From Vesta saturnalis (lineage: Eukaryota > Arthropoda > Insecta > Coleoptera > Lampyridae): a stretch of 64,000 bases of DNA. Under the pieces are notes generated by a model that saw nothing but the letters and a program-made list of their open reading frames with translations, ran no database searches and was not told the DNA's origin. Positions within the stretch are counted from its first letter, which is position 1. The number at the start of each line of letters is the position of its first letter. This document shows positions 1-11,184 of this stretch, piece by piece. The stretch covers positions 4,359,501-4,423,500 of the forward strand of contig JARFJB010000534.1 of assembly GCA_036346205.1 (NCBI GenBank), written 5' to 3'. A program made the position numbers and the translations under genes.

Positions 1-1059
1 ATTGTAGTCATAGATCGCATTGTAGGTCGTGAAACAACGGCTGCATAGGTTATGGCCAATACTTATTCGGCGTCTGTCGCAAGGTAGGATGAAGGGGATA
101 AGGGTTTGCCATGCGTTATAAAGATGGTTAGTAGGATTATGGATATTTAGGTCTAAAAAATAAACCTGTTTAACCAAAGAGCGGACTTGCACCGGGGCGG
201 AGCCTCATACCTTGTTGGGTAAAGGTTTTGGAAATTGAGAATCCGGTGCGAATGGAAGGATATTTGTTAGTAAACACAAACAACAGATAATTAAATTCTG
301 TATTAGGATATCTTTAACCTTAATCTACGGTAACGTAGTCTTTGGCTTCCCCAGGGACCTAAAATGGCGGGTGGATATGGCAATTTAGCGCCTTCTGGTT
401 CTCCTGACTAAGTGTTGTTCCTGGTCTGACCAGAAAAGGAATGGAAACCGCTTTCTTGTTGTAGAGGCGTGCTTCTTGAAAGCACCAAAGTCCCCATAAG
501 TAGTCAGGCTCACAGTGAATTATTAATTAGTTAATTTGTAAGAGCTAATTAGCTCTTAAATGTTTCCCCGTCTAAAATTAGACCAGAAATGTGATAGAAA
601 AGTGTAATTTGTGGGAGTTATATATAACCATGAAGGATATCTTTTGTACACACACCCACTGCCTTAGAAAGAACCAAAATCTTAAATGGGTTGACAAGTC
701 AAATTCATGAGATTCGTTTGGATTTCAGCAAAATACTTTTCAGTCACAAAATTCAAAACGGATCGTACAATTTGTTTCACAACTCTTTTTTGAATTATAC
801 AAATTCCATTGCAGTGCATAACTGATTATGTTCAATAAAATTATTGGACAATACCGTCATTTGTTATTAAAAATTTTTGGGCAGTTGACATATCCTCCGA
901 TTTAAGATTTTGAAGAGTGGGGCGGTGAGTGTCAACCTGCAAACGAATAGATTTCATAATTCTTTCCCACATTTCTATCTAGATTCGTTCACATATTATC
1001 AGTTGGCTTACCAAATGGAGAATCCAGATCAATGAAATATAAAGTACTCAAGTAACTTT
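1..1059. other. No recognisable gene
   Basis: AT-rich sequence with no long open frame and no similarity I can name on either strand. A slightly GC-richer patch near 180-520 shows no coding or RNA pattern. Confidence 0.4.
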
Positions 1060-1560
1060 CACTCTAGATCACACCGACTACCCCCCAGCCTTTCTGAACA
1101 ACATACGTATTTCTCAAGCAACAGAAGTTCATTACTTAGGTCCTCGTTTAGATCGACGACTCACCTGGAAACCTCATACATTGAAAAAGTATAAAGATCA
1201 ATGATCACTGGTCGCTTGGTCCATATGGACTTATGGAATTGAGCTCTGGGGTTGCTCTTGTAAGTCCAACGTTAGCATTATCCAATTCCCACAATCCAAA
1301 ACCATCCGACTATTAGCTAATGATCCGTGGTATGTCAGTAATAGACCTTACATACGGATCTACAAGTAACAACGGTAGAATAAGAGCATACCAAACGAAG
1401 CAACACCCACTTTACACCGGTGCTATTCAACCCCAACACCCTTGCATCCAACCTTGATCAGCAGGATCCCCCACCAAGAAGATTAAAAGTAAAGAAATGG
1501 TCCAGTGACCTTAAAGGAGTGTAACTCTACTGAAACGGGGTAACATCGCTAGATGGATTC
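1060..1560 (+). pseudogene. Jockey-like non-LTR retrotransposon relic (RT C-terminal part)
   Basis: With frame changes, this stretch reads as the region downstream of the catalytic core of a Jockey-type reverse transcriptase. Peptide pieces seen include YLGPRLDRRLTWKPH near 1133-1180, then WTYGIELWGCS near 1225-1260, then a block reading PPPRRLKVKKW near 1465-1500. These match the order and spacing of the YLG..LD..LTW..H and W.YGI.LWG motifs of Jockey elements. The polymerase YxDD motif, endonuclease and ORF1 are absent, and several frameshifts and stops break it. It is a 5'-truncated, decayed copy. No poly(A) tail or target duplication was identified. Confidence 0.75.
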
Positions 1561-3199
1561 CCCCTCAAGTCAAATGTCGACATTAACTCATAGAACCCTG
1601 TATTATTTCATTAAGTTAATTTTCTCATAAATAAATAAAAAAGCTAGTGTGTATCCACCCGGTATATTAATGATATACAATATCATTTAACTATATGTAC
1701 CACAGCTGGTTTCAAATAAATCTAGGGCATCAAATATTCCATGGTGTAACTATTGTTCAAAAATTTATTACAACGTGACTGTCAAAAGTTTGAACCGTGA
1801 CATTGATTCAGGTAATATAGTTTCATTAAATTGGTTACGTATTTTGTGATTTACGCGCGCACATACGCACGTAAACACGCACACGCGCTGACGCTTTTTC
1901 GACAAAGATAAAGCTTAATGTGATCAATAACTGAGGTCAAACCAACGTAAATTAAAACATTAATGACATCAACACATAATCCTAGTTCTGCATTCATATT
2001 TAACTAAAGTCTATAAACACTACGTTCTGAGGTATAACGTTAATACATCCAATGTATAAACTTTATGAAAACAGTTCATATTTAGGTATTAAATTCGAAA
2101 AGCATGTTGGCTACTTTAAAATGTTTTGTTGCAATAAATTTTAAAGCTTAGTTCAATTTTACCATCCCTCTTACGTACGCTACATATAAAAAAGAGAGAT
2201 TTAAAGGTTAAAATAAAATATGGTTTTGGTCACATTTATCCTTTCTGAAAGGATTTTCTTTAGATTTAATGGATCTACGTTATCTTACAACAAAGGATAC
2301 TTACCAAAAAAAGGGATGTTCATCAGTTTTAGGAAGCACTTTTAATAGTATTTGTAAACTTCAATTACTGATGATCAAATAGTTTAATGCACCCTATAAT
2401 GCAAGTTACTTTTAAGATTTAGAACAAAGCTTTTGCTAACCTTAATTTATGATTTATTTGTAGTTCTTATGCACGAGTAAACTTTATTCGAGTTTAATTT
2501 AGATTGCTGCAAGAGCATTATTTTGGTGTTTCGCTTGTATTGTGTCGACAAACAGTCTGGGTAAACTATGTATTATTACGGACTACATACACAACATACT
2601 CTTCATGGACGACTTCAATTCTGTATGATGGAAGGACTTGCCTTTATTCTTTTACAAAATCTCATTTCGTACTTAGAACGGGTATTGTGTAGAGAAGTCG
2701 ATAGTACTTCACATAAAACAACAATATAGAGTGAGTTAAAAGGACATTTATGCAAGTTTAAGGACTTTTTTTTTAGAAATTTAACTTACTCCATAGACAA
2801 CACAGCTTATACGTTTTGGACAATATTATTAATGGTGCCGTGAAAATATTAATTTGGCAATCCTTTTGGACATCAACATACATAATCATTGTAATTTAAT
2901 TCAATATCAAAATAGATACGCCAAGGAATCCGTACTTTAACTGGTTTTCATCCTTAAATACCGCTGGTGTAAGGAATAAGAACAAAGGTTGAGTGAGCGA
3001 TTACGCCATTTCACTGCCACCAGTACTACTTAAGCTAAACGTTCAAGAGCCACCAGATTACAAAAACATGTTCTCCGCATATTTTCCACGTCATCATCAG
3101 TAAAATATTTGTCGTAACCGTAATAGAGGACCTCCGTTGCTGTTGTAAACAATACCTTGTGTACACAGTCAACTCTGACTTAATACTCATAATACGCAT
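1561..3199. other. No recognisable gene
   Basis: AT-rich sequence. A short alternating purine-pyrimidine patch (CACGCA-type) lies near 1855-1890. The only open frame over 60 codons (2504-2692) resembles nothing I know and is probably chance. Confidence 0.4.
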
Positions 3200-3610
3200 T
3201 GTTTCCCCTTGACCACGAAGGCAATCAATTTTCGCGCAAATTTAGCGAAATTGGTGTATAAATATCAATTTTGGACAAAATTCGGTCAAAATGCTGACCA
3301 ATACTCATGGCTTGCAGAATTTAGCTTTTGGAAATTAAAGCAAATCATTTTGCCGCGACCGCAAGCAATATCGTATATAAACATAGATTTTAGGCAACAT
3401 TTGGCTCAAATGCTGACAAACACGCATAGCTCTTGGTCGTTAAGGATATCCATTTTGCTATGTCCACGATTGGTGGATCAACATAGTTTTTAGGTGAAAT
3501 TTGGACTAAATGTTAATCAGCGCCCGATAGGCACACAATTTAGCCCTTAGTCATCGACTGAATCCATTTTGCCGGGACCCTTACGAAATTGGTATATTTC
3601 TCCATAAATT
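3200..3610 (+). repeat. ~125-bp satellite block, copy 1
   Basis: About three diverged tandem monomers. Recurring words, in order, are TTTTGCCGCGACC, AAATTGGTATATAAA, CATAGATTTTAGGCAACATT, AAATGCTGAC, ACTCATGG, AATTTAGC and TTAGTCATCGA. The same words recur in the same order at about 53920-55015 and in reverse complement at about 20670-21060. The frame at 3209-3493 lies inside the repeat and is not a gene. Confidence 0.75.
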
Positions 3611-4209
3611 TGAATCTTAGGGAAACCCGGGGCTTCAAAAAATAATATGTGTAATCCAAGTTTCACATTTCGTTCTAATGTAGAATTCTTTTGTAATAGT
3701 TTTTTGTATCTCGTACTGTTGCTGCTAAGATAGCACGAGGTTGCTTAAAGTCCTTTTGACCATATTCTCAACGTTTATAGGGGAATCTGGCTAACTAGCT
3801 AGCAATGAAAATAGTAAGCTATTGCTATAGCATTGGATTAGTAAATCATGACTTAGATTGTCAAATGCCCCAAGGTTCAGTACTACTAACGCAGATATTT
3901 AAATTTTTATTTATTTAAATTAAATCCCTGACGAAGGGATCATTAACCTAAAAGAAGCATGCAATCTGTGACTGATCTGGATAATATGATCCGGACTAGG
4001 TCAAAAAGATAACATTTCAAAATTCTTAACCTTTACCAGATTTCAAGATGCTGGACACATTTGAAGATCACAACCGCGAACGAACATTTTTAATCATTAC
4101 GGACACTATGATCACAACGTTCAACAACTTTCATGACAATAACGGTCACCATGATCACAATCACAACCGATACTTCATAAATTCTACTTTACGAAAGGTA
4201 TATTAGTTT

Positions 4210-4218
<9 letters not shown>
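3611..4218. other. No recognisable gene
   Basis: AT-rich DNA with a few short internal repeats (GATCACAA, TCACAACCG) near 4070-4180. No coding signal seen. Confidence 0.35.

Positions 4219-4294
<76 letters not shown>
4219..4294. repeat. (TA)n microsatellite
   Basis: Uninterrupted TA dinucleotide run. It ends exactly where a CAGAGTG transposon-type terminus begins at 4295. Confidence 0.95.
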
Positions 4295-4298
<4 letters not shown>

Positions 4299-4473
4299 GT
4301 GATCCAAAGTAGGACCATTCAATAACTTTTTTATTTTACGATATATAAAAAAAAAGTTAAATTATTTTTTGTTTAAGGCCATGTGTTACATTTAACTGGG
4401 CTATCAAATATTTTTTTTCATTTCCGGTTAAACCGGAAACGAACACAACTGTTGTTTTTTAAATTACACCCTG
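4295..4473. mobile_element. Short MITE with TA target duplication
   Basis: A 179-bp stretch starting CAGAGTGATCC and ending in the complement of CAGGGTGTAATT, with TA on both sides (4293-4294 and 4474-4475). The CAG(A/G)GTG ends match the termini of the DD41D elements elsewhere in the window. There is no coding capacity. It directly abuts a TA microsatellite on its left. Confidence 0.6.
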
Positions 4474-4629
4474 TATATTTTTTTAGACTATCTGATTCCT
4501 CATTATTTTTTCTTTCTGTAAATATAAAATTTTATGGGTATTATATCAGAAAATTTTGTTGTAAATCACAAAAAACTGTTTGAAGGCGTGCAAGATCACT
4601 ATTTAAAAAACAAAATAGTTATTGTCATG

Positions 4630-4631
<2 letters not shown>

Positions 4632-4673
<42 letters not shown>
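4632..4673. repeat. (TA)n microsatellite
   Basis: TA dinucleotide run of about 40 bp, interrupted once by CA at its right end. Confidence 0.9.
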
Positions 4674-4678
<5 letters not shown>

Positions 4679-4977
4679 TTTATTTTGTTATTATTTTTGC
4701 ATTTCTGCGTAAAAGTCCTTAGATCTATTACAATCGCGTATTTACATATTTATAATTATAATAGAGCAGTAAGAATCTAATAGCCCTTTTTTAATACTCA
4801 AATATATCTTGGACGTTCCAGAAAATACTCAGTTTATAGGTTTCATGGCCAACCATATCACCAAATTGTTAAATTAACGTAACATTCATTTTTGAGGTTA
4901 ATAATGCAAAAGAAGTGCCACACAATATAATTTTTTGAAAGCTGAGAGTAAGCTCTATTATGTAATAAGAAAGTATA

Positions 4978-5242
4978 CAGGGTGTTCCATTTAAAAAACA
5001 AAACTTTGGTTTATTGCGGAGAAACTGACTTTTTCGATAAATTACAAGGTAAAGCAGTTACGAGGGGTGCCTAAAATGTGCAAATTTCGCCCTGTATCTC
5101 AAATGCTAATAGGACTATGACAATTCTGTTTGTGGCACCTTTCGTTCCACGAAAAAGTAGAACAGGGTCGCGAAAACCGCATCTTTCTATCTTTGCTCGC
5201 AAACGAGATACCCTACAATTTCAACCAAAATGGAACACAGTG
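4978..5242. mobile_element. 265-bp MITE at the left edge of element A
   Basis: It begins CAGGGTGTTCCATTTAAA and ends TGGAACACAGTG, flanked by TA at 4976-4977 and 5243-5244. Its inner sequence, including CCCTGTATCTCAAA, TTTCGTTCCACGAAAAAGTAG and CGCGAAAACCGCATCT, is clearly homologous to the right arm of element C (15610-15794). It cuts the transposase of element A just after the residues RLCV near its C-terminus. Confidence 0.75.
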
Positions 5243-6126
5243 TACACACAATCGATACCGTTTTACAACACTGTTAGCAACTGTTCTCAATGTATTTCTA
5301 TTAACACCGTTAAATGTCGCCACCACTCCTTCAAGTAGTTCTTCTGCATTATTGTAATAGAAATTACTACCATACACTTTATTTTTTATAGTGCCCCATA
5401 AATAAAAGTCCAGAGGCGTTAAATCAGCGGATCTGGCTGGACACTGATTGGGTGTATTGATGGCAATTACTCTATTATCAAAACGGTAATTTAAATATCG
5501 GATAACATTGCCAGCATTATGTGCGGGAACACCATCCTGATGATACCATATTTGAACATTTCGTGCCAAAGGTAGATAATCTAATAAATCTTCAAGATAT
5601 GTTTGCCGAATTTCCATGTAACGCTGCGCTGTTAAGGTTCCATCAAAAATTATAGGACCAACTAAACGATATCCCAATATGCAACAAAAAATATTAAAGC
5701 CGAAACGAATCTAGTTGTGCCGTGGAACCACTATGTGTGGATTTTCTTGTGCCCAATGGAGCTCATTATGACGATTAAATAATTCACAATTGGAGAAGTA
5801 GGATTCGTCACTCCATAAAACTTGATTTATAAAATCACCATTATCTGTTTTATTTAAAAATCATCTACAAAATGCTGTTCTACGGATATTATCATTTGGA
5901 CGCAAAGTCTGCGCATCTTCAGTAACCACGTTTATGTTCCTATTGAGTTTTTTAAGACATCCATAATGCTGCATATTTGAATCCAATCTTGCAAATATTT
6001 TCATGTCCGGTTGCCTACGCTCTGGAAAATTTGTTAGATATTCTTGAGCAGCAAGACGGGAGTTTTGTAGCACTTTATGTATGTACAAAACATACCATAT
6101 TGTTCATTTGTTGGAAATGTCGCCAT
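5243..6126 (-). pseudogene. DD41D transposase relic (element A)
   Basis: Start chosen at an ATG on the minus strand (6124-6126, MATFPTNEQYG). The N-terminal DUF4817-type region shows NSRLAAQEYLTNFPERRQP. The first catalytic Asp is in WSDESYF, the second in HQDGVPAHN, and the third in LTPLDFYLWG. The second and third Asp have 41 residues between them, so the signature is DD41D. Decay: a frameshift near 6085, a TGA near 5860, a TAG after PRHN near 5710, and loss of the last C-terminal residues to the MITE at 5242. The protein would have been a nuclear DNA transposase acting on TA targets, and it is now non-functional. Family placement (rosa/ITmD41D-like) rests on spacing and motifs. Confidence 0.85.
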
Positions 6127-6711
6127 TAGAAATAATTAAAGAAAAAACAATTATTTTAAATTTATCACTTAATAACACATAAAAACAACACAGCAATACT
6201 AATTATTTACACAATCAATAAACTAATACAACTTGACAGTTGGTCGTATTATAATAAATTTTGTTTAATTGTTAATCATGGCTATTTGATTCAAAAGGAA
6301 AACAATTAATATTTCCCATAATTTTTAATTCGTATATAGGTTGTTATACATCGTTGAAAAGGGAAAAAAATCCCATTTAATTGTGTAAAAATTCAATATG
6401 GCGCCCATTTAAAATAAGAAAGTTGCTATTAATATCTTGGAAACCGCCATCTTGAATTTTATTTTGACATCATTGTTAAGTGTGCCTGATCGAAGTAAGT
6501 AACTTTGATCTGAAACTGTTTTTCATATCTTTGATAATTACGGAGATATTTGAGTTTTTAGAAATCGGCAATTTGTTCAGAAATTGAAATGTTTCTCAAC
6601 GGAATCGAACTCTGCCCAAAAAATGGCACAATATTGCCCATTTAATCTCTATCTTTAATAATAAGAAAGATACCCATACTATCCTACTCTATTTGGGACA
6701 CCCTATATATA

Positions 6712-8335
6712 CAGTATGTCCCCGGATCGACTTTAAAAGAGGGAAAATTCTCTTATTTTTGATTTCTCAAAAAATTTCATTCTTGATGATTTGCCCTGCT
6801 TGTTTTCAAACCCCCGAAACACAAATTACTTTCTATTTTACTCGTACGGTTCTCGAGATAATATCATTTTTCTTGAAAAATTTTCAGAAGTAATAGGCGG
6901 ATTTCATTGAAAAACACCACTGAGAGAAATTGTCAAATGTAATAATTCTGTTGAACTACAAATTAATTCATGCTAATTTGAATTGTATGCTATAATGTTG
7001 ACTTTACAACAAAGAATGTATCTAATTCAATGTTACGGAACTGGGGAAGGGTGCCACCGAGTTGTTTTCAGAAAATTCAACCAAAAATACCCGGTGGTTC
7101 CCATTTCGAATGCCGGAGCAAAAAACTTGGTAACTAAATTCCTTCAAACAGGCTCGGTTTTAAACCTAAAGAAGCCAAAGAAGTTGTTCGATGAAGAAGA
7201 TGCTGCTACTGTTCTCGCCGTTCATTCCGCAACAGAAGTTCCAAGGTTGTCTTTAAGAAGGAGGGCACTACGAATTGGGATAGGTAAATCTAATTTACAA
7301 AGAATCTTCAAGGAGAACAAAATTATACCATTTAAGCCGCAATTTAGGCAAACTTTAGAGAACGGTGATGAAGCCAAACGTCTGGATTTTTGTTTGGAAA
7401 TGGGCAATAGAGTTTTGGAAGATTCATAAACGAATAATGTTCTCCGATGAATCGACCTTTTCAACTAACGGAGTCGTTTCCTTCCAACATTGCCGTTACT
7501 GGAGTAGGACGAATCCAAACTTCCGAATTGCTAGTCGCAGACAATGTTTGAAAAAAGTTAATGTGTGGTGTGCGGTTTCGTACCATGGAATTATTGGCCC
7601 ATATTTTTTTGATCAAAATTTAAACCGTTATTCATATTTGGAAATGTTGCAAAATTTTTTAACTGATAAACTGGATGAATTGCCATTGAACTACCAAATT
7701 GAAATGTTCTTCCAGCACGATGGGTGCCCTGCTCATTATGCCGGTACTGTTCGCCAGTGGCTCAATACAGAGTTCCATGATAACTGGATAGGATGAGATG
7801 GTCCCATTTTATGGCCGCCGAGAAGTCCTGATCTCATAATAATGGACTCTTATCTGTGGGGTCGTTTAAAACAAATTATGTACAGTGAGCCATTAGACAA
7901 TGATGAAGAGCAATTGAAAAATAGGATACGTAATGCTGTCCAGTCCTTCAATCGAAGAAATAAGGCGCAGTTTCAATGAATTCAGAGCTCGCATTGAAAT
8001 CTGTGCGGAAAAAGGAGGAGCATTATTCGAATAGAAAATTAATAGTTCAGTTTTTTGAGAATTTCATTTCATTTTACCATCAATTGTTAAATTTATTAAT
8101 TAAAACTTGTGAGACCAATTTGATTTTTCCTTTGAAACAAATCAATTTACTTCAAAAATTACGAAAAGCTCGAATTTTTCAAGAAAATGATATTATCTCG
8201 AGAACCGTTTGAGTTAAATAGCAAGTAATTTGTGTTTCGGGGTTTGAAAACAAGCAGGGAAAATCAGCAAGAATGAAATTTTCTGAAAGATCAAAATAAG
8301 AGAATTTTCCTCTTTAAAGTCGATCCGGGGACATA

Positions 8336-8338
<3 letters not shown>
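6712..8338 (+). mobile_element. DD41D element B with ~180-bp terminal inverted repeats
   Basis: The left end reads CAGTATGTCCCCGGATCGAC; the right end, read inward, is CACTATGTCCCCGGATCGAC. Similarity continues for about 175-180 bp (6712-6887 against 8163-8338) with few differences. TA precedes the left end (6710-6711), and the right side runs into a TA microsatellite, so the duplication is ambiguous there. One transposase relic lies between the arms. The termini differ from the CAGGGTG ends of its neighbours, marking a separate lineage. Confidence 0.85.
6995..8034 (+). pseudogene. DD41D transposase relic (element B)
   Basis: Start placed at ATG 6995 (MLTLQQRMYL). Helix-turn-helix region around residues 1-110 (LRIGIGKSNLQRIFKENK). 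Catalytic residues: D in MFSDESTFS, D in QHDGCPAHY, D in the degraded DLIIMDSYLWG; 41 residues separate the last two. The frame ends with RARIEICAEKGG and TAG at 8034, so nearly the whole length of the protein is represented. Breaks: a frameshift near 7428 (after VLEDS), an in-frame TGA near 7797 where family members have Arg (a CGA to TGA change fits CpG decay), and a shift near 7950. No longer functional. Confidence 0.88.

Positions 8339-8417
<79 letters not shown>
8339..8417. repeat. (TA)n microsatellite abutting element B
   Basis: TA run of about 78 bp beginning at the right end of element B. Confidence 0.95.
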
Positions 8418-8419
<2 letters not shown>

Positions 8420-8872
8420 CATTGTAAGTTTCCGTATGTATTTTGTATTTTATATGTACCGTCATTTGCTTTATTGTTTTATGTGCTTATTTACTTAAAA
8501 CCGGCATGATTGGTTTTAAAGGGCCATTCTTGGTATTATTTTTATTTTGATTAGTTATGACACAATTGTGGGTGTGAGTATATGGTTTTTTTTTTTATTA
8601 TTGTGTTTATGTACTTATAACTAAACTGATTTTTATTTATTTTTCTCTTATGCCCGGTTTCACCAACAACAAATAAAGCGTTATTAGTAGATTAACTTTA
8701 TTCGTAGAATAAACGTGACTCTTTTCATTTCACCAACAATAAATAGCGTTATTCATTGGTTAAAGTGACGGTTGAACTAACCGAAGAAATATCTCCGGTT
8801 AAGTGTAAGTATTTCAGATTCAGATTTCATTGTCAGTGTTATTTTTCAATATTTCACTTGAAAACGGACAAC

Positions 8873-10043
8873 ATGGATAATAGGTAAGTTGAAAACACAT
8901 TTATTGATATTATTATAATGTTAAAAAAATTTGTAAAACAATAATTATTAGACTTTTGACATCATCTCCATCGTCATCTTCGAGTTCATCTGAAGACTAT
9001 CAGCCCCCTCATAGACGCCGCCGTTTGATATTAGAGAGAAGAAATCCGATTATAGAGTATGATAACGTTGATTTCCGAAATAGATTTCGTCTATCGAAAG
9101 CGTGCGTCGAGGAAATTTTGCGTTTGATTGGCAATAATTTAGAATGGCTTAATAACAGAAACCGTCCCACCAGTACAACGAACCAGCTATTAATAACCTT
9201 ACGGTTTTATGCAACTGGATCATTTCAGTTGTGCGTTGGGGATCACTTTAATGTATCTAAAGCTACAATATGTAGAATAATAAGAAAAGTTACTCACCAC
9301 ATCGCTTTGCTTTGACCACATTTTGAGCAGATGCCTCGCAATCGAAATGAAATAATCCAGTGCCAAAACGGATTTTACAGAATTTCTGGTTTCCCATGTG
9401 TTTTAGGAGCTATTGATGTACACATATTCGTGTACAATCACCCGGTGGAGATGCTGGAGAATCATATAGAAATCGAAAAGGATGGTTTTCTATTAACACC
9501 CAGGCAGTGTGCGATCATAAATTGATCATTAGAGACATTGTAGCAAGGATGCCTGGAAGTACACACGACTCCACGATATTCAATGATTCGTTACTTAGAG
9601 CTCGTTTAGAAAACAACGAGTATCCTGATACTTATCTTCTAGGAGATGGTGGATACGCATGTAGAAAATATCTGCTTACTCCGTTGCTAAACCCACAAAC
9701 ACGAGCAGAACACAGCTATAATTATGCCCACATCCGTACACGTAATATTATTGAAAGAGCGTTTGGAGTCCTAAAATGCCGTTTCCCTTGCTTGTCTTTG
9801 GGTTTACGATTAAAAATTGACACGGTATTAGGAGTAATTGTAGCGACAGCTGTACTGCATAATGTTGCTATTAATATGGGAGACAATATGCCTGTTGAAG
9901 ATCCGGAAATTGTGATACCTGCTTTTGAAGATGCGGGAAATATTTTTCAAAATATTGATCAAGAAAATATGGGAGTTAGGACAGCTTTAATAAACACAGT
10001 TTTTACAAGGTACATACACACGCAACACGCACATATTATCTAA
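8873..10043 (+). pseudogene. HARBI1-like Harbinger transposase, disabled by one stop and one 1-nt deletion
   Basis: ATG at 8873 in an 11-nt first exon, then a 68-nt GT-AG intron (8884-8951), then a long exon starting in frame. The catalytic DDE is visible: D in GAID near 9415, D in LLGDGGY near 9645, E in IIERAFGVLK near 9750. A serine-rich N-terminus and basic RRRR stretch precede the helix-turn-helix region (FNVSKATICRIIRK). Two lesions: TGA at 9313-9315 (HIALL then stop; CGA to TGA is plausible) and a missing base just after GAID near 9415 that shifts the frame until about 9510. After that, the frame runs clean to 10043. A splice at 10009 (AG then GTACAT) could alter the last residues. Otherwise close to usual length (~365 codons). 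Confidence 0.93.
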
Positions 10044-10070
10044 GCAAACAATATTTACTATATCCAATAT

Positions 10071-11012
10071 TTATGTAGAAGTAATTTTTTTTTTTTTATC
10101 CTCTAACTCCAACAATTTAATATTTAATTCACATTCTTCCTTTTTCTTTATTATTTCTAAAATCTCCATCTTTTTTTTATGTCTTTCTTGCTTCATAAGA
10201 AAAACCTTTTCTTGATAATAATTTGCACCATCCTTGCCTCGTTTTTTTACATTTTTAAAAAATTTGTTGCTTATATTTTTAGAGCTGAAAGATGAAACCT
10301 TCGCACCAATGCAACTCTGGCCGCTGTCGACTACCCCAGCGCTGCATTGCAGTAAGTTAGTGACTTCGTGTGTTTCAGTGCTGACTGGTAAACTATCCTC
10401 CCAACTGTAGTTTGCATGGTTCGTCGCAGGTATTTCTAATTCTTCAACAATAACCGCATCATTTATTGTGCAGAATTCTATTTTGTCGGTGATTGTTTCT
10501 GTAATAATTATGTAATGTTTATGCTTTATTAAAATCAATGTTATATTTAGATACTCTGTAGGTATTAATTACCTTGGTGTAAAGGGTTGACTATGTCGTT
10601 ATTACTATCGTAGTCATTGTTGTGCCCGTTAGAGAGCTGCGAGCAACTGCTGCCTCCACCCGTCTTGTACACTTCGACCTTGAATTGTAAAACGATGAGA
10701 AATATTAATTACACACTTTAATATTGGCATTTTTACTTTTTCATCAGCCCAGTGTTTCTTCGCTTTTTTTTTCAAATTATCATATAATAAATTTAATTGG
10801 TTGCCACTCCTCACTCCCGTTTTTGGACTACTATTATAACTGGTAGCAATTTCTTCCCATGTGCGTGCTTTTTGTTGGGATGACACGGCATCAGTCTTTT
10901 TATTTTCTATGACTGACTTATGTTTTTCTATAATTAAAAGTAAATTTTCTTTTTCCTCTTCCAAATAATTTTTGCTTCTTTCCCGCTTATTCCCTTTTGC
11001 AATAACATCCAT
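10071..11012 (-). CDS. Harbinger Myb/SANT-like DNA-binding protein, three exons, intact frame
   Basis: Exons on the minus strand: 11012-10737, 10678-10573 and 10498-10071. Introns of 58 and 74 nt have GT and AG borders. Total 810 nt, 269 residues, with no internal stop. The N-terminal Myb/SANT-like region (about residues 10-95) carries LLIIEKHKSVI, ARTWEEIATSYN and NLKKKAKKHW. Next comes VYKTGGG at the second exon start, as in this family, then an acidic/serine middle. The end is a basic coiled-coil-like segment (KKRGKDGANYYQEK to ELEDKKKK). In the superfamily this protein helps the transposase enter the nucleus and bind subterminal repeats. An ATG at 11027 is an alternative start. Oddity: it is intact while its partner transposase is broken. 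Confidence 0.85.
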
Positions 11013-11184
11013 TTTCACTAAACACACGAGTGAACATAAACAATACTGCCAAATATCAAATGTGCCTAAATATGTGGTTCGTTCACAATGACATTTCTCC
11101 TATTCATTATATAGTTAACTGAAAGCATGAAGCTGTTGGTGAAACAGGAAAATAGTTAACTGTTGTTGGTGAAACCGGGCATTA

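Larger units (their letters stand above)
4978..6705 (-). mobile_element. DD41D element A (IS630-Tc1-mariner), defective
   Basis: The left terminus reads CAGGGTGTTCCA and the right terminus, read inward, TAGGGTGTCCCA. TA lies outside each (4976-4977 and 6706-6707). A minus-strand transposase relic fills the middle. The left 265 bp is itself a MITE that also has a TA at its inner edge, so it may have replaced the original left end. Beyond the right TA, only TA-repeat sequence separates this element from element B at 6712. Confidence 0.75.
8651..11181. mobile_element. Full-length PIF/Harbinger DNA transposon
   Basis: 2531 bp. The first 21 bp of each end are identical in inverted orientation, starting TGCCCGGTTTCACCAAC. 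The 3-bp target duplication TTA is present on both sides (8648-8650 and 11182-11184), as expected for PIF/Harbinger. The word TTTCACCAACA recurs inside both ends (near 8729 and 11130), so there are subterminal repeats. It holds two convergent genes, a HARBI1-like transposase (plus) and a Myb/SANT-like protein (minus), the standard gene pair of this superfamily. Confidence 0.96.

Noticed and set aside
8214..8465. Frame encoding repeated YIYIYI
   Set aside because: Translation of the (TA)n microsatellite and the arm of element B.
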